This document shows, one piece after another, positions 14,066 through 28,950 of a stretch of 64,000 nucleotides of DNA (its first letter is position 1; every line of letters begins with the position of its first letter). The position numbers were made by a program, and so were the translations under genes. The notes under the pieces were generated by a model. It ran no database searches. It had not been told where the DNA came from and saw nothing but the letters and a program-made list of their open reading frames with translations. Source of the stretch: Glandiceps talaboti (Eukaryota > Hemichordata > Enteropneusta > Spengelidae); contig NC_135570.1 in the NCBI RefSeq assembly GCF_964340395.1, forward strand, positions 6,153,822 to 6,217,821, in the 5' to 3' direction.

Positions 14066-14462
14066 CTGTTCAAGAGAAACCCCACGACGTCACATTATTT
14101 GTACGTTTATAGAAATATATATAGATCTTCATTAGCGCTGTATATAGGTTTTGTCTACATTAGAGTTACCTCTAGGGAGATATACAGTTTTATTTCAAGA
14201 ACATAGTAGGTAAAAGTGCTATTTCTAACAGTACCGCTTTACACTAACCAAGTGTTTTCCATTTTCAAACCTAAGGTTAGAGTTTGGAAAACATGAAAAT
14301 GTTATCACATTTTATCATGTCATAATTTATCATCTTAACAAAATTTATTGCTACATAATATGTTATATAATTATATTATCCTCATGTTATATTCTCTATG
14401 TATCCCTGTATCAATCATCAAGCTGTTGTGGATTCATTGAACCCCCTCCTTCAATCCTCAAT

Positions 14463-14484
14463 CCCCACCCCCACCCCACCCCCT
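14463..14484 (-). other. G-quadruplex motif
   Basis: The minus strand reads four G-runs of 4-5 separated by single bases or TG-type loops (plus strand CCCCACCCCCACCCCACCCCC). It is on the sense strand of the presumed Slo pre-mRNA. Confidence 0.7.
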
Positions 14485-17400
14485 TTTATCCTATCTCAAT
14501 TACATGTAAATGTATGGGAATATTAAAGTTAGATGGTATCAGTACATACACATCAACACATATTCTTAAGTTCAATATTTCTGGTAAGGATTTGAAAAGG
14601 TCACTTGAAAAGGTAACATACACACACTGTACTACAGAACTATTTGTTAACTGCCTCAACAGGAAGTGTTTACACAACAATCCAACCGAAATATAAAATA
14701 TATACTAAACCAGACTCTGGTTCAGTGCTACATGTAAATGAAATTCTTGATATTTTAATCCAATCCCAAATTTCTAAGCTATGGTATGGCTTTGGCAAAT
14801 ATTACGGATTATCTTCAGGCTTATCTTAGCAAATAAATCATGTATAGAATTATATCTGATCTGAGTTGTGGCTCCCTTGGGTGTAAAAACAAAGTCTTGT
14901 TTTCAATTTGTATACAGGTCACGGCGTTGGTAATGACATGCGATTTGCCACTATTCTTGTGAAGACGAGATCATTAATATCAGATCGTTTGATTAATTGC
15001 TTGATTGTTACACTCAATGTGCCCTAATTATAAAACATACAGAATTAACACCTTCATCATTTGTTCTTGTTTACTTTCTGTTTTGCTCATTCATATCAGG
15101 AATGAAACTGATTATAATTCTCGGTACCTATAACAGCATTGTACCTCACGCTAGAGGATCAAAACAGAACAAGAAGGTCAACTTATTTTCATATGTGCCT
15201 ATAATACAGTAATCCATGTTTATATACATGTATGCAGTTGCAGTTAAAATCACATTGTTGACCAAGGAATCAAAGAATAATTTTGTCATTCAGTTGTGTT
15301 TAATAAACACAGAACAGAGCTTTTACTTTAGAAATTAAATGTTTCCTTCCTTGAAAGACACAAAGTCTGTACTTTACTGCACGTAACTATGCATTGAGCA
15401 CCACTATTGGCTAACTTTTCTATGTTTACATATTTTTTACCAATGAGGTGTTTGGTTATTGAGAATGACTGCGATACATTTTCATAACCACTGCAATGTA
15501 ATGATTCTAAAACCTGGAAATGTGTGTTTATAAATAATATTATGCATTCAGTACTTGTACTAATGTTTCACTGATTCTGTTAAACAATAAATTTCTAAGA
15601 TTTAGTCTTGCCAGACAAGTGCCACATTATATTTTATCATCAACTCACATGAATCAAAATCAAAATTTAGATACTTTTTCTTAGAACTTGAAGGAAATAA
15701 AACTCAGATCAGATATTGTTTCATGCATGAATCATTTGGTGAGATAAGCCCCAGGATAATGTCACCCATGAAAAGAGGGAACCTGTTATCAGGAACAATT
15801 TTTACACTCACTGGAATCAGATATGTACATCTCATGATACAAGTAACTTACACCAACAAGTTTACTGCCATGACTACAATCAGATACATGCATCACAATC
15901 ATGTCCTTTTTATCTTTACTAACGTTTTTCCAAAATGACATACCCCTTACAGGCATGGTTTCACTATGATCACTGGAAAAACTCTACCTAATGTCACCAA
16001 ACTGAACTCTCACTCATTTTGTATATATTTTGACAAATAGACAATTTTAAACGATACATTTGTACTTTGTATTCCAGTGTTAAACAATGATTTTTTTTCA
16101 TGAGTTTAAATAGCATTTATAAATGGGAATGTATTTCAGTATTTTCTGAATAATCATTTCAGAAATGTCATTTTCCAGGTGTAAAGTTAATTTTCCATGA
16201 CTTTTCCGAGAAGATTTGACAACTCGAGGACTTTCTAGGTGCATGGCCCCTACCATCTTACCATACATGGGGATTCCCTTATTAGTCTACAAACTGACAT
16301 TATAGGAGTCAGCCATCTGTGTTTTTGACACAGTAAGACGTGGGTTGTTAATACCAGACACTAATTACACAGTATAGTTATATGGTCTCAGCCTGTCAAA
16401 AGATCAATTTCTCCTAGTAGTTCTACGCTGCTGTAACCTCACTACTGTGTAACATTTGGAATATCCGTTGGCACATTACACTTTCTGATGATGATATAAA
16501 ACCTGTCAGTCACACATTAACTCCTATTGTATCACAACACAAACACAAGCCAAAAATGTAATGACTATTCTGTATGTATATAATGGAACATTCTACTTCG
16601 TTATTTCCAAAACACAAAATCTGACACACTTAAACATGTCATTCGATATTTTCCTCAAATTTCAGAATGGTTTGGTTAGATGGAACTACACAAATGACAA
16701 GTCTCCGCACAGTGTCACTTACATTGTATACATCAGGAGTTTTGCCCTTGGCTATGGAAAATAATGAACTTCATGCTGTGATGTATAATTGAGTTTCAAC
16801 AGTGACCTCGCTAGGTCAAATAATCTGTGTACATTTACGTTTGTACTTCACTTTCGTCCAATTAGTCAGGGAGGAAATCACCTTGGCAGCTCCTTATTCT
16901 GAAATTCCTGTTCAATTTTGACTATGAAGGAAAGTGACAAATCCTTACTTATGTTAGTTCACATTACCACTGACAAAAATACACCAATGTCAAGTTCAAG
17001 GCTTAGATCTGCCTCATTCTTGATATGAGATTCATATTATATATAAACCCAAATCAAAATATAAATAATACCTGGAGCTATTAATCAAAATATGTGCACG
17101 TCTAAAATCATGTTCATATGATATATAGTCAACTTCTGCTTTGCATACAAAATGAATGTTTCTAGCAGAATTATACGTCACAAGATATGTAAATATAACA
17201 AAATATGCAGCTTTACATGTAGTTCTAAATTGATATTTCAGTTAACACTCAACTGCAAAGTTTTACAGGAATTCTTGACAGAAATAAATGAACCACACAA
17301 TGTCTTAATTCATGAGAATCAATTACTACAAGCCTTTTGCTAACATAGATAAGTTGTAAGTGGTGATCGTACATATTTAACCATTCTACAATTTGTGTAC

Positions 17401-17954
17401 AAGTAATTCATCATTAGAAGTTCATACTTGGAAAAGGTTTCCCATAAATACTGAGCAAAACTAGTATACAACCTAAACATCAACATAACACGTACCTTAA
17501 CCTTAAATGATGGCAATGATTAATCACATGGTACAACAAATACTTCTATAGTATATGTATACTAGAACAAGGGGATATTTAATTTTCCAAGAATTTAACT
17601 TACAAATGCAGAAGTCTGCAATCTTGTTTCTAATAATATAGTTCAGGAACATATACAGGGAGAGTTTATGTAACAAATATTTCATGGCTCTTCAGAGATG
17701 AAGAAACAACCCTTTGTATTACTATTCAGTATGGTATAGGTATATTTGTATGTAGATATACATATATCTATATCAGTTCCAGACACTGACAATCCTGAAA
17801 ATTCATATAAATTATGAATATTTTAATCCACAGTATACACCTGTACCTCTTTTAAGAGTTTGGTTTAAACTTTAGGTAAGTTTTGATGTTTTAGTCCTCC
17901 AACCATTGAAGATGAAAGTCTACCTCCTTCTTAAGCCATTATCTACCCAAAATT
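14485..17954. other. AT-rich intronic DNA, nothing recognised
   Basis: Only motif-free ORFs of 60-71 codons are present. Confidence 0.5.
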
Positions 17955-18590
17955 CATTATCACAGCTCCATCCTTAATTAACAGTCCCACCCTGTCCAGC
18001 ATTAATTAATGTTAACAAATCGTGCCTGTCAAACATTCATTTACAGTCACAGCTTCATCCTGACCAGCATACATAAACAGTCTCAGCTCCAGCCTGTACA
18101 GCATGCATTAAGTCACAGATCTATCCTATACAGTACTCATTAACAGTCAAATCTCCAGTCTGGCAGACATTAAGTCACAGCTCGAGTCTGTCCAGCATAC
18201 ATTAATGGTCACAGCTCCACCCTGTCCACCATAAGCCACAGCTCCATCCTGTCCAGTATACATTAACACTCACAATACCATCCTGTCCCGTATACATTAA
18301 CACTCACAACTCCATCCTGTCCAGCATACATTAACAGTCACAGCGCCATCCTGTCCAGCATACATTAACACTCACAACTCCATCCTGTCCAGCATACATT
18401 AAATGTCACAGCTCCATCCTGTCCAGCATACATTAACACTCACGACTCCATCCTGTCCAGCATACATTAACTGTCACAGCTCCATCCTCTCCAGCATACA
18501 TTAACAGTCACAGCTTCGTACTATCAAGAATTCATTAAGACAGTAATAATAAGAGTCACAGCTCAATCCAAACCCTTACTGGGCATTAAC
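17955..18590. repeat. Minisatellite, about 34-bp unit
   Basis: Core CAGCTCCATCCTGTCCAGCA followed by TACATTAACA.TCA. The copies are most regular at 18180-18530 and decay to the left. Confidence 0.95.
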
Positions 18591-20572
18591 ATTCATCCAC
18601 AAGCTTTACACATTTTCTGCTTACTCAACCACAAAGGAGAATATAAGATACGCGCTACATCAAACACAGCTAGTATTCACTGCCTACAGTATGTGTACAC
18701 CACTTCAAATCTCCATTTAACTTATTTGTATGCTCCTAATAAAGGATTTAATTTCACATCAGGTGTACACAAATGCATCAAAATACATGTATATACTAAC
18801 AGCTGAGAAACCTGGATACATAGAAAATTAAATCTTGTAATTCATAATTCTCAAATACAAATTTTACTTTGCTGTTAACGCTATAAAACCACAAATATAA
18901 TTATGTTATTGTGAAATTAAGATCTTTTAAAACAGTTTTTTTTACAAAAATGAACCAAAAAGAGTAAACAAATACTACTAATTGTAGCATACATGTATGT
19001 AGCAATAATATGTATGAACAATATATGTATACAAAGTCATGCAATTTTGCAGAGTTGCTGTAATATTTTCAGATATGTAATTCTATTTATATTTGTATTA
19101 TCCTTACCAGTTCAAAATTTCTTTTCAATTTATATAGTAATCAATAACTAGAAGATTGTATAATTTAGAAAGCTACATTTACATGACCTTTTAAAGACAA
19201 ATGACCTTTTTAGCATTATGAATATTTTAACAGTTAACGCTAATATGAATATATTTAGCTTTAGTCTACAGTGTGTCATAATGTTTTTAATCAAATTTGA
19301 TGACTGGTGATGTACATATGTATCCCAAAAGCCCATTAGTCCTTACGGTAACAGTAACTAACAACAACGCTTTGTTGAATGACACTTTGTTTTGGTTTCG
19401 CCAGTACAATGGCCAATGGTCAAATACAAACACAAGGAGGTAAAGAAGCTTTGTGTAGACATTGTCCTTGGGTCTTCAATAAATGTTTATTGTGCCTAGC
19501 CATCTCCAAAAATAGTCCATGTCAATATGTACAATGGTAGGCTGGATTAATGCACAAGTCTCCATGAACAAATTATCCCAGATGTATTGAGGATTTTTTT
19601 ATGAAACCACTATCAAAAAACAGTTTCCAATATTAGAATAACCGAAGAACTACTGTAACATTATATATTCTCGCCAGATCACTGCACACACAACCATCTG
19701 CATTTTATTGTCTCACAAAATTAATTTAACACGTTATGTAACTTGACAAAATTATCTAAACATGTTACTGATTTCTTAATAATCATAAGTCTTAATCAAT
19801 TTAATAATTAAATTACAGTACTGAGGCAAACACCACACATAATGAATTTTGTCTGAGTGACTAATTGGCAGTAGAGAATATCATAGTTGGTGGGTACAGT
19901 CTTCATTTATGAGTATCATAAGTGATATTGAAATTATGAAAAAATACACTGGCTATTGAAAGAAGTGGCCATCCTTTTGTCCATAAACTTAAGATAATGA
20001 CTGTTATAGATGAAGACTTTAGTATAAAGAAACAAGGAAATCACTTAAATAATAAATTTATTTAATAAAAAGACAATAATAATTAGTTATCATACATACC
20101 AATATTATACTGAAAAACAGAAAATTGTGCCGAAACTCAATTTTAATCTTACTGCTGCCACAATGCATTATTGACAAAATGTTGACAAAAAAATACAGGA
20201 TTTCAGCAGATTATTCTGTTGTATTTTACTTGTGCTTTCAATAACAAAGAATTTGTGTAGCTACTGCACATAGTTTTACCATAGGAACGGATGTTGTCAC
20301 TTTTACATACAATATGCGGGTACATGTACAAAGCAACACTCTCGCAGAGGTGGAAAACTCAAATATATTTTATATGCATTCAGTCTGATGCATTATTCAA
20401 ATAATGAAATATGCACCACGAATCAATATTAATAACAATAACAATATTTTATTATTATTATTATTATTAATAAATCTTATCAGCACATAACAGCCTCAAT
20501 GTACTAAATACAAAACAGAAAAGGCTAAAACAAATAACAATGTATGGCAATAACTATATTATTTGATGCAAC
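18591..20572. other. AT-rich intronic DNA, nothing recognised
   Basis: ATT trinucleotide tract near 20440-20475. No gene. Confidence 0.5.
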
Positions 20573-20887
<315 letters not shown>

Positions 20888-21331
20888 TATTCTGATTGGT
20901 TATGATAGAGGAACATGATGATCAATATTTAATCATTTCCTCCTCATTAAAGAAAACACCCCATACACCAGTAGTTCCTAATTCATTCATTCAACACTCA
21001 AATTTCTACATGTGGAAACATTTTTCCTCATGGCACCAGTGGGTCAAAAGGCCACAATAAACATTATTTTGAAAGAAACCAGGCTATTACAAATGCATAG
21101 AACTATTTCTCAAACACAAGACTTCCAGCTGACAAACTAATTTATCACCAACCAACATAAAGTTTCATACATATCCAACAGCCTTGTAAAGAGATTTATG
21201 AAAAGCTACAAACAGAAATTTCCAAAGACAGCTTTTCAGTTATACAGATATCCTGCTGTCATTGAAATTGCTTTATTAATAAGCTATATATTCTGGTATA
21301 TTCAGTGAGAATAAAAAAACAGTACTTAGGC

Positions 21332-21692
21332 ATAAAAAAATTGTGTGGTTCCGATTACATTCAATTTTAGAATAGGTGGGGTAGGTAATTTATTTTTTTA
21401 AATTATTTTTTTCATATGTGAGTGTCTCGTTCAGGTAGATATGTTTTTCTGTTGTTTTCCATATAGTCTCTGTGTTATTGGTTTCTTCTCATCAGATGTA
21501 CAGCCATTACAGATTGGAAGAACAGTTTTATATTGTGTTTTTAAGTTGATTTCAGTTTCCGCATTTTCCACTATTTCTTGCGAGACTTCATGATTTTCGT
21601 TATTTTATTTTTTCATGAATGCATAAAAAATACTTTAGGGTCGGCATAAAAAACTAGGTGGGGTCGGTAACTAGAACCAAGCAACTTTTTTA
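21332..21692. mobile_element. Inverted-repeat-bounded element C (about 360 bp)
   Basis: Left end AAAAAATTGTGTGGTTCCGATTAC and right end, reversed, AAAAAAGTTGCTTGGTTCTAGTTAC match at most positions. Inside, the words GTGGGGT.GGTAA occur twice. It carries a coding-like segment on the minus strand. Confidence 0.6.
21431..21604 (-). pseudogene. Coding-like segment inside element C
   Basis: 57 codons open between stops, without an initiating ATG, ending in TGA. The reading includes VLPICNGCTSDEKKPITQRL and looks compositionally like protein (charged, balanced) rather than AT-rich noise. A stop lies directly upstream. It may be a remnant exon of the parent transposon or of a captured gene; not recognised. 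Confidence 0.35.
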
Positions 21693-22309
21693 AATAGGCC
21701 TTAGTAAAGCCTTATGAGGTTATGAATATTATATCAATATATTCAATATAAAAAATAAATTGATCTTTTTTAAGTAAATTCATGAGTTTATATCATACAA
21801 TCTCACAAATAATTTACCATTATATTCAACAAGAGTAAAAAAACGATATTTATTAAATGGGTTTATACAGTTATGTCATGAATATACGTGTATATTTATT
21901 TAATAAGAATAGAAAACATGTTTAAATATAACAGCACCCCATGACGTGCGCGAGTGCAAGTGTGGTGTCCTTGTATTTGCAAATGTTCTCTGCAGCAATA
22001 TTTTCACGAGCGTACCATGTGAAAGCACAGCAGATTAACACTGCAAGCACAAGGTTATCGCAATAAATATTGCACATCATATCATTTAGAGTCCAGTATA
22101 TTCACACACAAAATTATACATTGAACAAAACAGGATTACATTGTATGACCTCAATGTGAATGGACTACAGATGGTGTGTGTTGTAACACTAACAGTTTAT
22201 AACACTGATGACATCTGACTTCCACCTGTTATGGTTTATTACATCTACTGTGACACTACCACATATATCATACATACCATCATATTTATGTACGTACAAA
22301 CAACCTTCA

Positions 22310-22745
22310 ACCTATCTAGGAGACATTGTAGCTGGGGTTTTAATAGTGGCAAAACCCTTACCAAATTGGAATTTTAAAAAGTATATAATGTATACATAAA
22401 GTATACTTACGGTGACCTTAAACCTAAGTTATCAAGGAAACATTGTAGCAGGGGTTTTAGTAGTGGCAAAACCCTTACCAAATATGTTAAAAAGTATACT
22501 TAAAATATACTTTTGTTGACCTTCAACCCATCTATATTAAGGTTATCAAGGAGCTAGTCTAGTTCCTATATAGTATCATTACAATTTATACCTTCACTCT
22601 CAGAACCACAGGCTGGTCATCCAGACTATCAAGGAGCCATTGTAGCAGGGTTTTAGTGGCAAAAACCCTTACCAAAATGGAATGGTAAAAAGTATACTTT
22701 AAAGAGTATACTTTTGTTATGATAAAAGTATACTTTTTAAATTTC
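22310..22745. repeat. Tandem repeat, three long units with AGTATACTT palindromes
   Basis: Each copy has CAAGGA..CATTGTAGC.GGGTTTTAGT, GTGGCAAAACCCTTACCAAA and AAAAAGTATACTT. Starts at about 22314, 22432 and 22627. Confidence 0.85.
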
Positions 22746-24769
22746 AAATACATTTCAAATATGCTTAAGTCTTGCTTGTCACAATGTCAGATAGAATGTT
22801 TTGTATATTTGGTCATACCTTCCTATCAAAGTAAATTTAAAGTATACATCTTTCCACTTGTTTTTGACTCAAAGTTTCACATAAGTTCTCTTTACATGGG
22901 CCAGCCCTTTGTACTCCAATAGTAATTTTTTCATGCTTGAGGGTTAAAACAGAAGAAGGAGGATGACTAATTGTCTATAATAATGCACAAATGTATGCAG
23001 TGTGTGGTACAGGCTACTTTTAAAAGTTGTGACAGTTAATACCAAAGTTAGACCATTTGCGATATTCAACCATTTACTATATTTATAAGTCTATTATCAT
23101 TGTACGGTATGCTCTAAACAATTACTGGTATGTAACAATTTCTGTAAATGGCAGACGCCCATGCAAGTTGCAAAAGAAGCCACCTTCACAGTGAGTCAGG
23201 TTTTGGCATTTGTGGAAATTCTTTAGTAATCATAAAGGGCATCCACATAATTAGTAGAGAGAGACTGGTACATAGCAAATGGAGAAATTTATGTGTAACC
23301 ATTGTATTACTTAACAGATAATTTAGCAAAAGTAGCCACACTGTGAGAGTCTAATGCAAAACAATTTCTTGCTATGCACTAAAATTTGACATTCTCCTAT
23401 CCCTTTCATGGTGACTCACAAGCAAACACATACATGCATACATACACATGTATCTTTACCATTCCAATCACAACTGTTTCAAATATTTTTATCTGTTATT
23501 GCAGAATGCACGGTGTATCACATCATTTGATGGCAGCCACAACTGTTATATGCATTTCTGGCACTTTAATCTTGAATATGTGAACTATATAATCTCTTCA
23601 TAGTTCAACCCTAAACATGGATGAAGTTACTAAATTGAGGATATGTAATACATTCAGACTACGACACTCTGTACAAATCCGATAATCATTCTCATTTATA
23701 TTAACACAGGAAATAAATGTATGATTATTATTATTATTATCAGTATGAATATTGATATTCTAATGAAATGTAAATGGATGTAAAATGAGCGGCATTGTGT
23801 ATGTCCTTGTATTTCTATGTTGAAAAACATTTCAGAAGGTACAGGTACAGTATTACGTTGTACAGCCAGACTACATGTATGCATTACATGACAGATAGTG
23901 ACATGTGTACCATCTGCCTTGATTGATGTGATGTCACACTTGGTTTTGCATCTAAGCACGATTCCTCAAGGATTTTCTGTCCAAAATCGAACAAAAAGAT
24001 ATTTAACTAACACACGAACAGGAAAGATAATCACGCGATGAAAAAGAGTTTTTAAAGTTTGACACCATATAGTGAGTTAACAGACAATTTCAGTGAATAA
24101 ATTGCTAATACCACTGAAAGCGTCTATACTAATACATAATCTTTATAGAAAGAGATCCTCCAAGATATATTTGGTGGGTGGATTAAAATATTTGATGAAT
24201 ATAAATACCCATATTTGATGAATGAGCACAAATGTATATCAAATTAGCGAATAAATATCCATATTTGGTGAGATATTTGTGATTGTTTTAACTTTTATAC
24301 AGTACAAGAAGTGTGGCCAAGAAAGTTGAAAACTAGTCATAATCCTTCAAATATGAATGCACAACATAAACGAATACTTAATTTTATTATAAAATGTACT
24401 CAAATATCTGACATTGTTGATGTATTTAAATTTTAATATTTGTAGAGTGATCTTTAATTTGCTTGGAAAAATGTCTTCAGAGAAAATTTCAGAGATTATT
24501 TCCCCGTGAATGAAATGACAGTTGGATGGATGCTTTAAGTTGGTATATACATGTAAATACATGTATCTTCAAAGATGGGATACTAGTAATTGGAGGGTGA
24601 TTGATCTTTATAGTGGTATGATCAATCAGAAACACACAGTCTGTACACTGTACCCTTTGATAATCTACACATAGCAGAGAGCAATAGCTACTATAGGTAT
24701 ACTGTTTGGGTTATGGAAGCCAGAAAATGAGGCCTAAAGACATGTAGGAAACAGGGTGGTATTATGTAC
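22746..24769. other. AT-rich intronic DNA, nothing recognised
   Basis: Short ATTTGATGAATA-type repetition near 24170-24290; otherwise featureless. Confidence 0.5.
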
Positions 24770-25030
24770 ATTGTAGTGTAGAACTTAGAAGGGCGACCAT
24801 ATAGAAAAGTTTGAAACAGACAATCTGTATGGTTGGTAATTTGACATCCCATTTCAATTCATTTGAAGAAGCTTACCCTGTATTTCAAAAGTTTAACAAT
24901 CAAACCACAAAGATGCAGACATGTGTAGTGTAGAAGAGCACTCCTAGAAAAGCTTAAGATACACTAGAATGCATCACAATTTGCATGGTTGGCTCCCAAC
25001 TTCAATTCATCTGTAGATGTTGGCCAAAAT
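24770..25030. repeat. Degenerate duplication, about 165-bp unit
   Basis: Two copies of GTAGTGTAGAA, AGAAAAG.TT.A, ATGGTTGG and CAATTCAT.TG.AGA in order. Confidence 0.55.
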
Positions 25031-25409
25031 GCATGACAATTATCATCTGTACACGGTACTGTAAGCCTATTACAGTACCAAAGTTTGACAACAGAAGAAC
25101 CATATCATCTTTAATTTCACAAATTCAAAAAATTCAGTAAATCCAGCTATCTTTTAGTTGATATAAACAACTCTCAAGTACAGTCCATTCCTATTATAAT
25201 ATAACCAATTAAATAGATAAGTCTTTCCTGATGATCTATTAGCACATTATTTGACCCTGTCCTCCTCTCATGTCCCAACAAAATATCTCAATTAACCTAA
25301 GTTGCATAGTCACAGACGTTTGGACAGCTCAATTCCTCATTTCATACTCCTATGAACTGCTCAGTAATCTGTCAATCACACTGTCTCCACTAATAAATCA
25401 TAGCTCAGT

Positions 25410-25562
25410 CTCCATTTGTGACAGTTGATGCATACTATGAATACAAATGATGCTGTCATGAGTATTGCAACGACCAATTAAGTACATGTACACATGTAGC
25501 TCATACTGTACCTACATCCACCCACCCACCACACACACACACACCTCCCCCCCCATCCCACC

Positions 25563-25613
<51 letters not shown>

Positions 25614-25965
25614 AACAAACAAACAAAGACACTACAGTTGATGCATATTATTATGAATATAAATAGTGCTGTCATGAGTATTGCGAAGACCACACGCCGA
25701 TAAACACATATAGCTCATACAAGTACAATGTACATCCCCCCAAACATACAGACACAGATACAGACACATAACACAGACTGTACACTTGAAACAAAGTATT
25801 GCAACGACTAATTCAGTAGCTCACATCCACATATCCATGCACTAACATTTACATGTAGATATACATTGTAGACACAAATGTGTAGATACTAGATAGTATA
25901 GTTGAAGCATACTATAAATGATGCTGTCATGAGTATTGCAAAGACCAGTTCAGTAGCTCACACCC
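25410..25965. repeat. Long tandem repeat (about 210-270 bp) with nested microsatellites
   Basis: Core ATGATGCTGTCATGAGTATTGC at about 25448, 25666 and 25920, each preceded by AGTTGA.GCATA and followed by AGCTCA.AC. A (CAGA)n and (CAAA)n tract at 25563-25626 has expanded inside. Confidence 0.85.
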
Positions 25966-26231
25966 ACATATATATATTTTAAGAGCTGTGATTTTCCCAT
26001 TTCCCAGGGTGCATTTGTCAATCGTATACACTTCAGGACATACACCTGTGTTGTCTTTGTAAACAATCCTATTCCTGACAGATATTAGAATTTCAGTATC
26101 AGTGAACAGTTGTTTTTTCATGTTCAGTTAAATTATTCTTCCTGATTTGAATACACAACATGTCTGACATGTCAACAAGTTCCTTCCACTCCGAACAGCT
26201 GGTACGTTGTTTTTACATTCATATATATTGC

Positions 26232-26605
26232 AGGACTATGTCACATAACCTTAACAACAGAAGACTGAAGTCACAAATCACATACAACGTACATTCTGAT
26301 ATATAAAACCTAAGTAACACTGAGAGGAAATCTGGTAAAATTTACACTTCCTTTTATTTCAGGATTCTGACACATAACATGATTATTGAACACTCATCAC
26401 AAATCAGAAATGAGAATTTATGATACATAAAACCGAAGATCCAACGAGATGAAATCTGTTAAAATTTACGCTTTCATTTATTTCATTTTCAGGACTGTGA
26501 CACAATATAACAACAGAACACTCATCACACATCACAAATAGTAGGAGAAAATCTAGTAAAATAGTAGGAGAAAATCTAGTAAAATTGACACTTTTCACTT
26601 TTTAC
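26232..26605. repeat. Tandem repeat, about 124-bp unit, three copies
   Basis: Shared blocks CAGGA.T.TGACACA, ACTCATCACA.ATCA, GAAATCTGGTAAAATTTACAC-type and TTTATTTCA. The last copy has an internal duplication of AGTAGGAGAAAATCTAGTAA. Confidence 0.85.
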
Positions 26606-27109
26606 AAAGGAACGGTACACAAAACAAGGGAAATTTTTCATTACATTTTACTTTAAATATGTAGTTAGTGCCTTCAATAAAAACGTTGATTGGATCACAC
26701 TGTGACATACGACAAATGCAAGATTCAATCCAAGTTGATACTGTACCAATGAACTCCATTCTCTATGGTTGCCTATGGTTACCATTGATTCAGAAGAAAA
26801 ATCAGTCAAGCCAACACCTGAGTGTGACAGATGTTTGAACCATCTGTTTACATACCTTTGAACCAATAAATCTGTACATGTATCAAAATAGCAACACTTA
26901 AGGGGTCAATATTCTCCCAGCTATAACACAACTTAATCAAAAATTGTGTTTGTCCATTAAAGTTAAATAAACACAATTTCAGTGAACCAATTCAATAATT
27001 GACTTGATTTCCTGTTTTTAAATTCTCAAAAAACTTAATTAACAAATTGACCCTATGAGAGAGGCCTTCGTAAGTATTCTAGGAATCTCAATTTACCTAC
27101 CGCTGGATG

Positions 27110-27552
27110 GACTTAGGCTAAGCTCAGTGTGTGAAATTAAAAGAAAACAACTGGTTATAAGGACTGACAGTTAGCAAAAGCTGCTGGTCCTAATGGAAAA
27201 CTGATGGTACATGTACATTCACACGACCTGTATCTGCATCAACAACAACCACCACCACCACTACACAGATCAAATGACTTTATATCAACATTGACAACAA
27301 CACTAGTGAGCTAGCTCTGACGATTGACGCGTTAATTTGACTTGAGCGAGAGTAAAACAGGTAACACAAGATCAGATTCATGTAGGTAAAACTGGATATA
27401 TTTTTGAATAAATGTTATTATTTACTCCAAATTCAAATTGGTCATAAGGACCGACAAGTTGATGTAATTCTGAAAACTGTCGGTCCAAATGGAAATCTGT
27501 CAGTCTTGGACCGATGGACCAGCATTAATTTCACACACTGGCTAAGCTACAA
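27110..27552. mobile_element. Imperfect inverted-repeat element D (about 440 bp)
   Basis: Left GGCTAAGCTCAGTGTGTGAAATTA (27117-27140) and right, reversed, AGCTTAGCCAGTGTGTGAAATTA (27528-27552). The arms continue with TAAGGAC.GACA and GGTCC.AATGGAAA words. Right-half palindromes add structure. No target duplication identified. Confidence 0.6.
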
Positions 27553-28300
27553 ATATATTATGCACAGATTGCTGACCGAGTTCCACTAGAGTTCAACTAT
27601 GAGTCATCTTTTTGTTTGTTCAGTTTGAATGGTTTTTGTCTTATAATATAGTGACCCGTAACTGACAAGATTCAATATTGTGCATATTAGTACTACAGGA
27701 GAAATGAAGTGTTTCACTAATGGGACATAATCATGATGGGGTTTTTTTGCACAATAATTATACGCACATTTCAACTCTAGACTAACAAGAGAGACAAAAC
27801 ACACACGGCATAATCTTTTACCCAATCACACTGAAAAGTAATATTCTTCCACAATGCAGTAGAAACAGGCTTCTGCTGAAAAAAATAGACATGGACTTGA
27901 TTATTTTATTGGCTTTAATTGCTCATTTTCCAAATTATCAATTTGGTATTAAACTTGACAACATCTACATCCCCACTGGGCACGGCACATCTATAATTGT
28001 TTCCTTTTACAGTTGAAGTCATCTATCTGTGTAAAAACAATGTCGACTCTCAATCTCATGCGTAAAACACCAAGGCATCTTCATTTTTCCTGTAAGTATA
28101 TCTATTATTCATAATGGATTTTTATCATCAAGGTTATAAACCATATTAAGTTTGGCAGTGTATAATTTCATAGTGATATTGATAGTTTATTATTATCATG
28201 GTGGTAGTATTTTTGTAACCTTTGTTCATTTATACATGTATCTACATGTGTGAGAAGACAAAGGTATATATTTTGTCCAGTTGTTAGAGAAGAATTATCA

Positions 28301-28622
28301 TACTGTAAACCGCTATATTTTCGCAAATTTTATGAGTTTTGTTAAATAGCGAAATATTGGGGTCACGAAAATATTGTTGTAAACATCGCACACCAACACA
28401 ATGTACAGCACACTCCGTAACTGAACTATGGTGATGCATATGAACACACACATTACATTACAAACAGTATGTACGCATACATGTACACTTCGACATGAAC
28501 AGATATCCACTTCTTTTATGGAATAAACCAATAATAGTACGTAAAAAATGATCACTGCAAAATTTCTACACGGGACCAAATCGCTAAAAAATACACACAT
28601 GAAAATATAGAGCTTTACAGTA
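28301..28622. mobile_element. MITE with TACTGTAAA...CTATATTTTC termini (322 bp)
   Basis: Left TACTGTAAACCGCTATATTTTC and right, reversed, TACTGTAAAGCTCTATATTTTC; further inside both arms read AGCGA.AT.TGG..TC.CG. If the outer TA is a target duplication, a Tc1/mariner-type or similar TA-targeting transposase is likely. Confidence 0.7.
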
Positions 28623-28756
28623 TATACTGTCTATATTACATGTACTTCTCATCAAGACAATAAACTTCATTTACATTGATGGATACTTAATAATTTTGGT
28701 ATGTCTACATGAATTAACAAAAGAGGTGAGGCTGGTTTTATCTTTGTTGCATTTCT

Positions 28757-28950
28757 TAGAGGGGACTCAAATATGTAATTTTCACCAATCCTTCATTGCA
28801 CAATCTCTCTCAAATAAAAAGACATAAAAATTGGCATATCTGGATGACAAGAGGCTAGGGGACAAATATGTCGTTTTCACCAATGCTTCATTGCACAATC
28901 TCTCCAAAATATAGTGCTGTAAAATGTGCAAATATGGGTGACAAGAGGCC
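28757..28950. repeat. Duplication, about 100-bp unit
   Basis: Two copies of TTTTCACCAATCCTTCATTGCACAATCTCTC-type block and GATGACAAGAGGC. Confidence 0.8.
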
